From NCBI RefSeq assembly GCF_028502605.1, contig NC_079235.1:3968001-4032000 (forward strand): DNA of 64,000 nucleotides, given 5' to 3'. Of this stretch, positions 1 to 13,166 are shown one piece after another (position 1 is the first letter of the stretch; each line of letters begins with the position of its first letter). Position numbers and translations under genes: made by a program. The DNA is from Trichoderma breve (Eukaryota > Ascomycota > Sordariomycetes > Hypocreales > Hypocreaceae). A model generated the notes under the pieces. That model was not told the origin of the DNA. It saw only the letters and a list, made by a program, of their open reading frames with translations, and did no database searches.

Positions 1-1908
1 GGCAGTGCAGCATGGCAAAAGTATAGCCAGATCCCATCGTCATATGAAGGTTGATTTGACCAGGCTTATCGACAAACTGCATAGGGAGGGTGGCTCGGAG
101 CCTCTCGATTTTGATGACGAGGTCTGTGCAATCATCCTCACGGAAGCTAGACACGGCGAGCATGCCAACGACATCGCGCCAGATGGTGGCAGCCAAGACG
201 ATGTATCCGTACTCGCCAATCTCGCCGGTTGGCACATGGCTTGGTGATGCGTGGGCGTTGTGTTGGGCGAGCTGCTGCGGGAGCGTCTTCACATATACGG
301 TATTACCAAATGCGAAGTTGATGTCCGAGCAGGGCAAGGCCACGTCGGTAGTATCCTGAAGAGCCAGGGCAGGGTAGCGGCCAGGCGTACAGGTGAGAAG
401 GCAGTCGAGGATGTAAGTCAACCACAAGGTGCGGCGAAAGGACTCGTCACGCAGGAACTGGTCGGCATTGTCAGATGCGTGATGGCTGTTAAGAATCCGG
501 TACATCTGCAACAGCCGCGTGGCCTGGCCGAGATAGACGTAGGCACGGACGGCATTCCGGCTGCCCCATTCGTGAATGATGACGAGGCAGAGAGCCTGGA
601 TATCAGCAAGATTAGGCTGGTCCAGGTTGGCATTGATTAGGGAAACTGTCTTTCCGGCAAAGGTGTCGGCAGCCGCCGTGGGGGTGCCACCATAGCGCCG
701 GATGAGGTTTGGAGAGCTCCTGAAGATTGTGTCAGCTCATGTTGCATTATTTCAGAATTAAAAGGAAATAGGAAGAGAAATGGCCAAAGCCAATGCGCGT
801 TCCTAGATGCCAAGCCACAGCCGGACAAGGCTTGTGTTGTAGCCTGACATGCGGCGCCTGATCGGACCAATTGATCCACAGAGGCCGGCCGCGGCTGAAA
901 CATGTTTCGTCACTTGCCTGACGGCAGCGCATGCCTTGGAGAAGAAAAAGAAGAGAGAAGAGAGAGAAGAGAGGCTTACCGTGCGGCGGCTGTCAAAAGA
1001 CCATAGACGAGGCTTGATTCTAGCGTGCCGTTCTTGAGCTGCTGCACAAACGTCGGCTTGTGAAAGGCCACGCAGGCCGGGAATGTCTTTGAGACGACTC
1101 GCTCGCACTCGGCGATGAGCTCTGGTGTAAGCCTGAGGCAGCGTTAGCAAACATTCCGCTCGGGTTCCGGCGGCATCATCGGCCAGCCAAACTAGACTTG
1201 GAGGGGGAATTGAGAATTTGACAGCTCGCGCATAGGGCGGCGGTAAAGAAAAAATCGGGCCGTTCTGCCATCCGAACGGAAATGGGCGAGTGGGGACAAG
1301 AAACAAGCAGCATAGCTCAACGTGAGCACGAGGCTAGAAGGGCGGCCGGGCCACTCGGGGGGGAAATAGTCGGGGGGGCAGAGGCTGTACCGAGGGCCAA
1401 GGGCTAGGGCCAGGGGACGAGACGGGATTGACACCGTCCCAACAGAGGCCAAGGCAACGACGACGTCGATGCAGGACGAGGGAATGAAAAAGAGAAGAAA
1501 AGGAAGAAATAATTCTTCTTTTGCTTCTTTTTTTTCTTCTGTGTCGGGCGGCGATAAAAGACAAAAGAGGGGGCGCGCAAGGAAACAAAGCACTCACTTT
1601 TCGGAGGTGGTCTGAACGTGTCTGGCTCCGCCTGAGCCCACAACGGGCTGCCTGGCGTCAGAGGCACCGGGCCCGGAGGCCGGCAAAGCGTCGCGAGAAG
1701 GGCGATGAGCAGCGGTATGGCGAGCTGGGCTTTGGCCGTGGTGATGGGCCATGCTCTCCGAGGGCAGATAGCACTCATGCATGCCTTTTGCGCAGTTTTT
1801 GCAAGGCGCGCGGCCGTTTTCGTAGACACACTTGGTTTTGCCCTTGCGGCAGCGCACACAAGCGCCGCCGGCTCTAAGGGCAGTGGAGCGCACCACGCCG
1901 GAGGACAT
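1..1908 (-). CDS. Zn2Cys6 transcription factor with fungal-specific domain, C-terminus outside window
   Basis: Probable nuclear DNA-binding regulator. Exon 1 (1908-1598) starts at ATG 1908 and encodes a Zn2Cys6 cluster with C17, C20, C27, C36, C39 and C46 (CX2CX6CX8CX2CX6C). Exon 2 (1132-980) encodes the start of the fungal-specific middle homology region, including FHKPTFVQQL. Exon 3 (719 to the window edge) continues it, with the segment LWLTYILDCLL typical of that domain. Donors GTGAGT and GTAAGC and acceptors CAG keep the frame: AA+G joins exons 1 and 2, CG+G joins exons 2 and 3. The gene is open at base 1, so its C-terminus is missing. Intron 1 (465 nt) is long for a filamentous fungus and leaves almost no linker between zinc cluster and regulatory domain, so a missed exon is possible. 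The regulated pathway cannot be told from what is visible. Confidence 0.85.
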
Positions 1909-4900
1909 TGTGGGCGAAGATTCGGGTCAGAAGAGAGGGGATTGACGAGGGAAAAATTGCGCGATGCGATGCAAGGCGCGTGGCCGTCCCAGAGACGACT
2001 CGGTCGGCACCGGGCTTTTGCTGCGTCGCGATGGTGACGGGCAAGTTTGCAGAGGGCCGGAGATGGCGACACCGCAGGTCCGGGATGAAGGACGGTGCAC
2101 GCGCTGACGACAGGCTCTTCTCGGCAGAGATTGCGCAAGTAAAGAGGCAAATCAGAAAGATGGAGGCCGTGGTAGAGGGATAACAGGTGGGATCGCAGGT
2201 CTGCACAGCGCAGGTGAGTAAAGGGATAGAAGGAGAAGGGGAAGAAAAATCTGGCGATGGGTGAGGAGGGAAGAGATGGAACAAGGAGACGGGCGCGAGG
2301 GTCTTTGGGGGATGAAAGGCGGGGGGCGTGTCGAGAGAGTGTGTGTCCCAGCGGACAGCGGGCAGCGGCCACAGCTTCAGAAGCCCCACGGGCGGATCGG
2401 CTTCAGGCCTTGTCCTGCCGGCCCCACCCACAGGGTTCTGGACAGCCGTTTTTTTCAGAGCGTCCAGCGAGAGTGTTCCAGCGAGCCTCCAGCGGTACCT
2501 ACAGCGCTGGCGGGATTCGCATCTCGACAACCTGGACTTGATCCCGTTTGTTCGTGCCAGATTATCTAAACTCTCTCCCGTCATCTCAACAAAGCCAGTA
2601 AAGCAAGATAATATGAGCGCTCTACTATGCAAATTTTCTCGCCGCCACCCATAGGCAGAAGCGCCAAAATGCAATCTCCTCCAGCAGAAAGAGGCATTGG
2701 CTTTCGCAGGCTCTCGGAATGTGGCCTCCCGTCCTCTTTACCACCCAGCGTTGGCCCAAGTCACAGACGCCTGCGCTGCGCTCTTTTCCTGGGGTGTGCG
2801 AAAGTGTCGCGCTCTTCCGGCCAGGCTAGTGCCACTGCCCTTGGTACAGTATCCCACAATGACGCAGCCAGGGCCAGATCGGAGTTTTGCCGCCTGCCGT
2901 TGCTTCTGCCCGATACAGCCACAGTACTCAGGGTCTGGGCCAGCTATTGTCTGCGCTGTTGGTACTCGCCTTGTACTGATCCATCCAAATCCAGGCACGA
3001 TTTTGCTCTCGCGAGTCAAACATGAATGTCTCTGCTCTGGCAACAAACGACGACATGGCAGCAGAATCAGCATCAGAGTCAGAATCAGAACCAGAGGGCC
3101 CGCAGGTTCCCGACAACAACGTGTACTGTATGCACCTCAGCTAAGTAGGTGCATTAACCCGCCCAAAAGGCAATTCAAACTCCAGTCAGAAATTCTCATC
3201 GCGCGTGGGCAGCCCAGCCCAGGCTGCGGCGTCCACGCCTCCAACTGTGCCGAACGAGTGAGAGCTGCGGCCTTCGCCCCCTTTCCCCCATTTCTCATCT
3301 GCCCCCGACCTTGATTCTCATTTCACCAGCAAGCGCCGATTGCCTCCTCCCAAAAGCCGGGCTCGCCCACTTTGATCCGGGGGACCAATGACGACGATGC
3401 TTGCTGAGATGCGGCCAATCAGCCAATGCCTTTCCGCCGTGCCCCAGCAGATGGGCTGACTGACGCGGCGCGTGGTGCACCTGGAAACGCTCTCCGTGAG
3501 CCGCGCCGGAACCGAAAAAGCTCCATCGTCCGATTCCTCCCACAGGCTCCCAGGCTCTGGTCGAGGGAGGGAAAAAAAGACGCTTCGGCTGGCTGCTGAC
3601 ATTGCAACACCCGATCTGGTGATTTTGCGACTTTACACGTCCGATCATGTACGCACACGACGCCGGTACGACAGCGACAAGTCCATCTACGTGTCCATGC
3701 CTCCATAGCAAATACTCCGTGCACCGCGGCTCTCCGACGGCGGCACAGCTTCGGCGGGCACATACAGTCCAAGGCGCATCCTGAGTTTCCATTGGAGGGA
3801 TCGAGGGTGTGGCCACGAGAATCAAGGGAACAACCAAGGCAAGGCAAAAAAGAGGCCTTGGTGGGGCCGGCGCTGTCTCTCCAAAGTCTCTAGAGCCTCA
3901 CTCTGTCGTACAGAACCTGCACGGGTATGGGTATTCATTCGTACCTACGCGCTGGGCTATCAACAATGGAAGCCACCTTTCCACTAACAACGTATTCGTA
4001 TGCAAGCACCTGAGCCTGGCGCAGTGGGAAATGGGACTGGAAATGGGAATCCAGACTTTCACACTTTCACAAGCAACAGCGCCAATCCGAGGGCCAGCCC
4101 ACTTTCTGTGCGGAGGTCGATGTACTCTCGGAGCACGGTCTGCGCCGGCTAGTACGGAATATGCAGGTGGGTGGCTGTAGCGCCGTCCCGGTTTCACAGA
4201 GCAGCCAGATTCGCTCTCCGGCACCGATGCCAGCAGTGGTCGCCTCTTTTCTACTTGTCTGCTTTTCTGCTTTGGAGGCTGTGCATGTGAAAAGCAAAAT
4301 TAATGCCCTGGTGGTCAAAACTCTCCGTTGCCCTATCTGCCAGTGGCTATGGCCCTGTGTTGCCGAAGCATCACGGCGATATAAAAAGTGAAAGTGAAGG
4401 ACAAAGAGCAAGAGAAAGGGGGGAAAGGAAAGGAGGCGGCCAGTGAGAAGACGCGCGCGCGAGCAGAGTCGCAGTCGGTGGGGTGGGACCCAAATTATCC
4501 ACGGAACAGTTTGATCATGTCCGCAGCCGGACGGATGCTGCCAGCGAGGGCACTGAGGACGCGCCTTGCCTTGGCCCTTGCTTCTCGTTGCCAGCACAGT
4601 AGCTGGTACCACCTGTCTCGTCGCCGTGTCTTCGCCTTGTCGTCGCCTTACAGGCACAACAACAAAACAATGCGTCACGGCACAGCCAAAAGCGCAACGG
4701 CGCAAAGGCGCAAAGCCACACGCGAGGCTCCGAGAGAAGTGGAGGAAATGCGAGACACATGGGGAGGAGAGGCCCAAAGCCTCCATCGTCTGGGCGTCAG
4801 CCGCTGATCTCGACTGCAGCACACATTACAACCGGTTGGCCATGCCTCTGGGCTCTGGCTAACAGCGTCGGCCTCACCATAGGTGCTATCTCCGGGGTAT

Positions 4901-7597
4901 GAGCCATCCAAATGGAACGTGTTCCGGCTCTTCTGGGGTGGCCAAGGCAAACAAGTGGTGCAAGTAAATCCGAAAAATGCTACCTCGCGACGTACTCGGT
5001 GGGCCCTCCGTGTGCTCCGATATTTGGCCAATTTCTGGTCCACCTTGGGTCCCGCCTTTGATCAACGCAATCGCGGCTGTCAGTCACGGCGGCTCGAGTC
5101 GAACCCCCCGAATCGTGGACAAGGCGCCGTTCCTGTGTTGGATTTTGCATGCGAGTGCATCCAATCCTTGAGCTCCATGTCGGAGCGATTGTCCGTGCCG
5201 AAGATGGATGTGCACTCGTACTGGGCAATAGATGGCTTAGCAGTACCAGGCATTCTTACTGCCTGTCTTCCTCACCGATAGACAGCCCTGGATCTCATTC
5301 GGTTTCGCGTGGCCCCCCAAAGAGCTTCTACTGCAGAGTACTTTGCGATTGGTGCGAATTATTAATAATTACCTTATCTCGTGTTGTTATGCTTTCTCCC
5401 GCAACCACTTGCAGCCCTAGCCGGATCGGAGCGAGCATCACTTTGTATACCTGTCTGTGCGGCGACGCTTCCGTTCATCCCCCGCTGCAGTTTGTGGCTA
5501 GCATGATGCAAGTTCCGACAATTTTAATTTCGCCCTTTGATTCAGAGGTCCTAGCTTTTCGAGTCCAGTCGATCCTCGCACCACGTCCCTTTGCGTCAGA
5601 TCATCCTCGCCGGGCTGGGCAAGCAAGGATCATACCACGCGGGTGACTAAGACTCCGTTGACATGTGTCTCCAGACGAGGGTCGTCTGATTAGAAGAGAT
5701 GGCTTTTCGTTGTGTGTACCTTGAAATTGCTACGCCCTCCAATACTCGCAAGCTTGCTACAGTACGGAGTACACAATGAATGAACGAGCTTGATGCTAGG
5801 GATAGGAAGAAGAAGAAAACAAAGCACTGCGGCAAAGACAAGACATGGCAGCGCGATTCGGGCCGTGACGTGTCGAGGGCCGCTCTCAGCGGCTGGCAGA
5901 TCTGAGATCCAACTGCTCGCAAGCGCGTCTCCCAAGCTCCGCATCTTCCGGTCCCAGCCGGTGTGTGCTACGTGCATGAGATAATCAAACCCCTTTTTTC
6001 CCCTTCTTCTTTCTTTCCTTTGGGTCCTAGTGCAAGTAAGCATTATACCAAGATGGGCATGCCACCACTCCGCACTACGTCCTGAACTGTCCAAAGGCTT
6101 TCCCTACCCCGTGCCGACGGCAAACCAACAGCAAAGCAGAAAAGGGAACCAGTGGTTGGATGAGCCATTTTAACCGCAGTGCCGCAACGGATGACTCGTG
6201 GGTGTCTGTGTCTACCCCAGACCACGAGCTACTCCGTTTCCCACGATGTTTTCTTTGTCCTTGTGTGATTTTCCCGCCCTGCTGCAACACGGGGGCACCG
6301 TACAGTAGGCAGCAGCTGAAGAATGAATTCCGTTCTCTGCCTACAGTACCTCTCGCGGTACTCGGAACAGCCGATGGCTCTCATTCAACGGCTAGCGGCA
6401 TCTGCTGTCCGGGGTGGAGCAAGTCCTCGTGCTACGGGGAGCAAGGGATTTGCACTAACATGATTGAAGAGGAGCGCAGCAGGCAAATTCGTATGTACGA
6501 GTCCATTGCAAAAATGGGGCACCGCCGCGAAACGTTACCCGGGACCCAGACCCGGCTTATTCTCGGCACAGGATGGAGACGAGATTGTGGCGGCCGGCTC
6601 CGGGAAAAGGGAAATCACGTGATGTGCCTTTTTGTGTCTCTGGTCCGGCGTTGGAAGCTCCACTTTGGGGAGGGCCGAAAAAAGGATCACGACGGGATTG
6701 CCGTTTTGGTAGACGAGGCCGAGACATGTCCGAGTTTGGGAGGGCTAGACAAGGACATTTTGTCTCGTTTTTTGCGGGAGGGAGAGAGTCAGCGTCTGGA
6801 GTGCGTGCTAATGGAAGTGAGTGGTAGTGCGGAGTATCACATTGTTGTGCTACTTTTAGTTACGGAGCACGCCTTGGCGCTTCGTGGGCGGCAAAGATGA
6901 ATCCGCCTCCGAACGGCCACTGCAAGCCTCGGCTATCTCAGTTCCCAGCCGTGGTCGGTCTTTAGACGAACAGGTAAACGCTTCGGTATTAGTATTCGAC
7001 GGTAGAGTAACGGCAGTTTTCCTTTGTCAGAACAGTCCCTGGTTTTTTCCCTCGCTTTAAGCTTAAACACGCGGAAATTAATCCGAGACCGGCCCGGGTT
7101 CTGGACACTTTTGTTTTTGCAGTGCTGCATCCGCGGCGTTGCACAAGGTGAATCTGGATGGAGCGGCCATTCTTTGTACGTACGAGTGAATAACATGTAC
7201 GAGTACTTTGTGAAATTTGTGTTAGACATTTGAGTGGTTATTAGTAATTAGGTTATTTGGGAATACTACGTGAAAGCCGGGGGTGTGTAGCTGTAAGATT
7301 TGAGATTTCTCGTATTGTCTATAACGGCCTCTACATACATGACTTGAGCAGTATAATGATGATAAAATAATGTTGTTAAAGTATATCATTTATTAAATTT
7401 GACGCTAGGGTTTACTACTGCTCCCCACAGTCTGCCTGTCAAATAGCAAGTGATGTGCATATGCTCTGCATGGCGCAGATCATCTCAGATGAACAATCTC
7501 AGATATAACCTCACTTATACCAAAACCAAAACAACCCAGCCAATATCAAGCCTGTTACATGAACAAAACCCACCACCAACCACGCTGTCACAACCCG
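1909..7597. other. Long gene-poor stretch upstream of the Zn2Cys6 gene
   Basis: I see no convincing gene in these 5.7 kb. ORFs are short and overlap on both strands. The longest ATG-started one (6160-6900, +, 246 codons) shows no recognisable domain and no fungal-protein-like composition. The coding-strand side next to the zinc-cluster gene is pyrimidine-rich at about 2215-2300, as expected of a fungal 5' leader. A purine-rich tract lies at about 4386-4440. The 3' flank of the DUF4139 gene lies at the right end. It may hold a long promoter and leader, or a non-coding RNA, but nothing in the sequence proves either. Confidence 0.5.
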
Positions 7598-10016
7598 TCA
7601 TACTTGATAAGCTGTCTCCCCACTCGGCATAGACACAGCATACTCCAGCGTAAGCTTGACCGTCTTGCCCGCGTTCAAGCTCACATCCCAAGTCACCTGG
7701 CCATCCTTCTTCAGCTTCGCCGAAGCCTTGCCCCAGTTCTCATCCTTGTTCGCCTTGCCAGGTTCTCCCACAGCAACACCGTTTGCGTTGTCAATCGCCA
7801 GGCCCCGCGGGTAAGCGAGTTCCACGCGCAGCCGCTCATCCTCAGAAACAGGCACCTGATCCAACACAAGCAAATTGACGGCCCTACCTCCCACGGCACG
7901 CGTGTTATTCAACTCAATAGTACGAACGTACACGGCGCTGTCCTCCTTGGTGAAGAGTCCGACGGAGGCCCGGCGCACGTCGGGCTTCGGGTACGTCACC
8001 TTGATGGCAGGGTCGACTCCCAAGCTGAGGCTGAAGGACTCGCCGGAAGAGCACCGGGGGAGGGACGTCTTGCCCATGAAGGTGCCGTCGAGGGTGAGGC
8101 TGGCGCTGCCCTTGAGCAACGCCATCTTGCTGCTGTTCTTGAGCTTGGCCTTGAGGTAGGCCATGGGCTTGTACTTTGCGACGACGGTGTGGCTGAAGAC
8201 GACGTTGGAGAAGGGGATGCGGGCGACGCGCTGCTTGGAGCCGTTGAACTTGGGCACGAGCGTCTTGAGGCCGGGCAGGTCGTAGGTGGTCGTCAGGCCG
8301 GTCTCCTCTACTTGGGAGGTTTCGTAGTTGTCAAAGTTGAAGGACTCCTCGCCTTGGTCGTTGAGGAAAGAGTCAAAGTCAAAGTCGTTAAGGACGTTAC
8401 CTCCCTGTATCGCCGCCATCCCACCTAGGGGCTGTGCCTGCTGCTGCATCGCTTGTTGCTGCGCTTGCATCTGCTGTTGCGCATATGGGTTCACGGCACC
8501 CGGGGCGGCAGAAGAGCCAAACAAAGCCGCCGATGTGATTGGTGCCGGCGGAGGCGGAGGCAGAGACGGAGCACCACCAAAGAGAGATCGCGGCGCTGCT
8601 GACCTCAGGGCCTCGGGCTGTGCCGCGGACGACCCTTTCGTTTTCACCATCATCTTCCGATTGCGGTTCTGTTGATGGAGCATCATTGGAGCATGCATGT
8701 GGCTGCGGTTGCTGTTGCTCAAATGTGATGTCTCCTCATTGCTGCGAGTGATGTCGGGGTTGTTCCCCAGAAACTGCGACGACTTGGCGAGCTTGATGCG
8801 CCAGGGGACGAGCGTTGGGATCGTGTCGTAGAGGCTGGAGAAGGTTGCCTGTGACGTCGAGAGCGTGACCTTGCAGCTCTTCCAGGACTCGCTGGTCTGG
8901 TTGGTGAGCATGGCGTCAAAGTAGAGCGTGGCCGAGGCGTTTGTAGTCGATAGCTGGAGGTCGTAGGCCGGTGTCCAGTACGCCGCGGATGTAACGTACG
9001 AGAAGGCCAGGTCGACCTCAACGGGGCCAGCATCCTCATCGCCTTCATCTTCAGCTACTGAGACCTTGACGGTGTCGACATCGCTAGACGTGGAGCCTCG
9101 ACGGGACGTCATGGGCGTAAAGGCCGCAACTTCGAGCGTGATGCGCACGCTGTATACTTCCAGGGGCCAGAATTGCTGCTGCTCGTCACGCAGGCGCTGC
9201 CTCTCTCTCTTGGCCTCGCCCTTGAGTCGATCCTTGAGAGCCTTTTTCTTTTCCCTCTCTTTCTTTGCTTGGGCCTTGGCCTTGTTCTCCTTTGCATTCT
9301 TCTTGTCTTCCTCTCGCTGCAGCTTGTTGTACTTCTTTTCAGCCTTTTCCACCTCCTTGGTGAGCGCCTTCTGAAGGTTGTTACTGTCTGTCAGGTCCTG
9401 AAAGGCCTTTTTGCGCTCCTCCCTGTACTGCTCGAGGGTGGTCTGGATAGAGTCACCATTCTTGTTATTGTTGTTAATACCAATAGCCTCCAAAAGACCC
9501 AGCCGTCTCTGCGCGTTGCCTGCGTTGTCGCGGGCGGCGGCCAACGCATCTCGAGACTCTTGAAGTAAACCTTCAGCAGACTTCAGTTCATGGCTTTCTG
9601 CCTTTGCTTCATCGTCGGAGAATTCTTCCTCATCTGACTCGGATTCGGACTCGGAGTCAGACTCTGGGTACACCTCGTGGAAGAGCTGGCGGTTAGTTAC
9701 TGACTCTACCTCCAGATTGGTAATGGTGGCGCTGCCATTGGTCTCGACCTTGATTGAATCTGAGTCGACGGTTTGGCTGAGTCCAACAATGGTAACTTCG
9801 TTTGTGCCTCGCTGGAGTGAGTTGTTAGTTGATTGGAGCTAAGGATAGGTTGCTTGAACTAGCGGGATAGCTTACCTTGAGTTGGACACCTTTAATCTCT
9901 CGATATACTTGTGCCCTGGAGGGAAAGAGGGTTACCGATGGTGTGTTGAGATCGCTGGCCAGATATTCAATCTTGTGGACTGATTCCAGTTCACTGATGG
10001 CAGCTGAGGCACCCAT
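7598..10016 (-). CDS. DUF4139/DUF4140 (mucoidy-inhibitor A-like) family protein
   Basis: Two exons (10016-9876 and 9811-7598) give 784 residues. The start is ATG 10016 (MGASAAISELES); the in-frame codon 36 nt upstream is GTG and was not used. Intron 9875-9812 has donor GTAAGC and acceptor CAG, phase 0. The N-terminal part (about 1-90), with SVTLFPSRAQVYREI, matches the DUF4140 type. An acidic Ser/Asp/Glu stretch lies at about 96-117. A Lys/Glu-rich segment that looks like coiled coil follows, then the long C-terminal DUF4139 region, which contains a Gln/Ala/Pro-rich insertion. The family occurs across fungi and bacteria and its biochemical role is not established, so no reaction is assigned. 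The family assignment rests on remembered motifs, not a search. Confidence 0.88.
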
Positions 10017-11860
10017 TGTGTAATGTTCTTCACTCAGACGTATAGATGACACAATAACTTGGTTGAACTGGGCTACAAATTGAAAGACTACACTGGATGC
10101 CTTGTAATAAGAAGGAGATGATGATTGATCAAAGAATTGGTGAAAGAGAAAGAGGGATGTCTGAGTCTTTTTATAAGCCGGGTGAACTCATACATGTACC
10201 TGCCAAGAAACCGTACGACTTAAACATTGAATGTAAGGCGTTTTCTTTGTCTACTTGGACCAAAAAAGCTGGCTTCAACTCCGGTAGCTTCCTAGATCAG
10301 TAGGCTGCAGCGCAGGCAGACGCGGGGCAGAAGCGCGTAATTGCATATCAGAGTCACACTGGCCTCATTTCTCTTTGTTTCGCCGCCGCCTGATTCGCCC
10401 GAGATTGCATATGCCACGTCGTCTGAATTCTAACTAACAAACATGACGCGATACTGGCATCTGGCCGTTTCAAGGTTGCCAATTATTGGCTCCCTCCTGG
10501 TCGCGGGGGGACTCTGGATGCGTCATGGCCGTGACTTTTAAAGTGGCTACCTGACACTAAGGCAGCTCGAGGGATAGTCTTAATTTGTTGGCTGCCAATG
10601 AGGAGACGGCTCTGGTTCCGCTTTGGTCTGGCCCGGCAACTAACTGAGCTGAAGTGGCTGAGCTCGAGTTGAAGATACTTGAGATGGATATTGGTTTACC
10701 TGGTTGATGAAACTGCTGAAGATAGTTTGTGTTGTAGTTACGTGGTTTTAGGAGATGCTGGAGTTGGGCTACACGTATACCAGCCTATAATTGAAGCCAG
10801 CTACTGGAAAATGGCGTTTAGGCTACCAGAATTATTACAACGTAGGCACGAAATCGTTCTTGATCTATACAGAACAAGCTAGTGTATGTAGATATGCATA
10901 TTGCAAGGATGAGAGAATCTTCATGTTGAACTCAATGCTATACACTTTTCAGCAAAAGTTTGATACCCGGGTAAAAACGAGGAGAACATCCTGAGCATCA
11001 AGGTAAGATGGAAAATTTAGAAGCTACTCGTGGGATTGTGGCGGATTTGTATTGGGTTGCTCCGGCACTGTATTTGGAGAATCCATGTGCATACAACGAT
11101 ACGTCTTTGCCTATGGAGAAACAGAAGACGAAGACAGCGACGGCAGTGGATAATATTGAAAACTTTTGAAAAAATTGACAAAGGGGTTTAGGGGTAACAG
11201 AGGAGGCTCTTAATAAGCTGCACAGACTGTGGAAGAACCTTGGCAAGGAGATGTGGGATTCATTTACACCAACTTGTCGGTGAGGCCTTGTGCTCAGTCA
11301 GGGTCATAACGAGGCTATGGACTGTGTAGAGTGGATATCGTGATACGGATAATCCACTAAATTGCAATGATATGGTGAGCAGTGGAAGAGATTCTGTTAT
11401 TGAATATTAAGAATATCATGAGGATGAGAATTGCATCAAGCGGCATTTGCCTCCAATCAATTCCTCCTCGTGCTGCTGCGCTACTGTGCAATCCCCAGCA
11501 AGGCCATGCATGGATGGAGCTCTGCATGCACAATTCAGGGCCCCCACCTGGTGTCAATCTTCCCGTATATACGCATAAACTCATCGACGCCCCGACACAT
11601 TGCATACTGGCGGTACGGGATGATGCCAAACCCCCACTTTTAACCGTCCTCAGCTTCGTAGGGGTCATGCTCATGTACGAGTAATAAAATGCAATAGTGC
11701 TATCATAGCCATAGCCTTACCAGCCACCTCCAATTTGGCGCTCACCAGGTCTATCCAAGGAAGTCCTTTCGCTCATCTCCAAAGCCGTGACTTAACTCTT
11801 GACGTCTTTTCTTCCCTCTGCTCTGCTCTGCTTTGCGTGACCAACCATAGACTGCCAGCC
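10017..11860. other. Intergenic region between divergent genes
   Basis: This region carries the promoters of the DUF4139 gene (left, minus) and the repeat-containing membrane protein gene (right, plus). Only short ORFs without recognisable content are seen. A pyrimidine-rich, CTCTG-containing stretch at about 11810-11835 precedes the ATG at 11861 and looks like a fungal leader. No operator or repeat stands out. Confidence 0.5.
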
Positions 11861-12844
11861 ATGGACTCCCGCTCGCCCTTGAAGACGCTCGACCCCGAGC
11901 CCATTGATTCGCCCGTGTCCAGTAGAGCTTTCGGCATCACATCATCAGGACCTCTGCCTATGCGACCGGCCATGGACCAGCAGCCCGATCACCCGAACGA
12001 TATGGACCTGCCCAGAGCGACTCCGGTTACACGCGCGGCCGAGTTCAAGGCCAGCGACTTCCCGCCAAAGCCCAACGAGTATCCCAAGGCCAACGACTAC
12101 CCAAAGGACAACGGCTACCCCAAGCCTCACGAGTTCCCCCCGAGGCCGTATGAGTACCCGGTCAGGCCGATGCAACAGCTCCAGTCCCCATACAAGCCGA
12201 CGACGCCCCAGCTCGAGTTGGCGGACGTCAAGTCCAACTGCCAGCGCAATCTCAGCCACCTCATCTACCTCCAGAACCAGCGGCGCGCATTTGGCTACTC
12301 ATCGCAGGCCGTGGATCTGGAGTGGCAGATCCGAAGCCAGACCGGCCTCTTGATTGGCGAGCTTCGGACGCTTCAGGACGAGGTCCGCAGGCTGGTCAAG
12401 AACGCCAAGAATCACCGGTGGCGACGATGGTTGTTTGGAGGATTCATGTAAGATCCGCGCCTCTCTCCCTCTTTGCGAACCTCTTGCTAAGTTGGCATCT
12501 CCAGCGCGACCTTTATTCCTCTTGTGCGCAAGCTGTTCCGCCGAGGCACAGATGTAGAGTCGCGAGCTTCTTCTAACAACACCGAGTACGCATTCCGCAA
12601 GTCAAAAGGCCTCCTCGCACGAATCAAGGACTCGGTTCTCGGCCATCATCGTCTAGCCAGCGTCGCATTCTTTGTCTTTTCTGTCATGTATGTGTTCCAG
12701 AACGAGGTGACTTTGCGCGTGGCCAAGACGATGCAGAAGCGCCTAAAGAAACTCTCCCAGCGACTCGAATACGGCAACCAAGAAATCGACGAAAAGGACC
12801 TGAAGCTTCTGGACGGATGGAGGTGGAGAGTGATTCTGTGGTGA
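11861..12844 (+). CDS. Hypothetical membrane protein with N-terminal Tyr/Phe-Pro hexapeptide repeat
   Basis: Two exons (11861-12447 and 12505-12844) give 308 residues. The join AT+C restores Ile in FGGFIATF, across donor GTAAGA and acceptor CAG. The first 70 residues are Pro/Ser-rich and probably disordered. Bases 12074-12145 encode four tandem six-residue units (NEYPKA, NDYPKD, NGYPKP, HEFPPR), followed by a degenerate PYEYPVRP. A charged, helical middle part (QNQRRAFGYSS, LRTLQDEVRRLVKNAKN) leads to a hydrophobic segment after the exon junction. A second hydrophobic segment is LASVAFFVFSVMYVF. The tail (MQKRLKKLSQRLEYGN) is basic and helical. Two membrane passes with a cytosolic disordered N-terminus seem likely. 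I do not recognise the family and assign no function. Confidence 0.8.
12074..12145 (+). repeat. In-frame 18-nt tandem repeat (4 units)
   Basis: Four consecutive 18-nt units encode NEYPKA, NDYPKD, NGYPKP and HEFPPR. The consensus is [NH]-[EDG]-[YF]-P-[KP]-x. Units are diverged at synonymous positions, so the repeat is maintained as protein sequence and is not a recent DNA slippage product. Weaker related units (SDFPPKP before, PYEYPVRP after) flank it. Confidence 0.85.
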
Positions 12845-13166
12845 AACGAGCTTGCAGGGAGCTTGCATAGAGTTTGGCCGTTTTTTCTACTAATGGGGGC
12901 TTTGGAATGGTGAATTGGCTGCGAGAATGATGATGACGATACATATCCTACTAAAGGTGCATGATTGTAACGAAGCTTGTGCACAAACCGCAACCCAGCT
13001 TTGGGTTGCTCTTTGAACTCTTTGATATATTTCCTTAGTTCTACATACCACGTCGATAGCCTGAGCATTATTTAATTTCATCATAATTACTTTTTCAAAG
13101 CTGTCACCTCACTGCGGATGAAGAATCGCGTCTGATCAAGCTTAGACCATTACGCCAATAGAAGCC
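12845..13166 (+). other. Intergenic spacer before the METTL16-like gene
   Basis: This 322-base spacer holds the 3' end of the upstream membrane-protein gene and the promoter of the METTL16-like gene. It is AT-rich around 13060-13100. Nothing else is recognised. Confidence 0.5.

Noticed and set aside
6160..6900. 246-codon ATG frame in the gene-poor region
   Set aside because: No domain, no homology-like motif and a Cys/Arg/Gly-rich composition typical of GC-rich non-coding sequence. It is kept only as a note in the intergenic entry.
7559..8428. 289-codon + strand frame
   Set aside because: It is antisense to the DUF4139 coding exon and has the composition of a shadow frame (His/Leu/Glu-Gly runs). 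No independent promoter or domain is seen.
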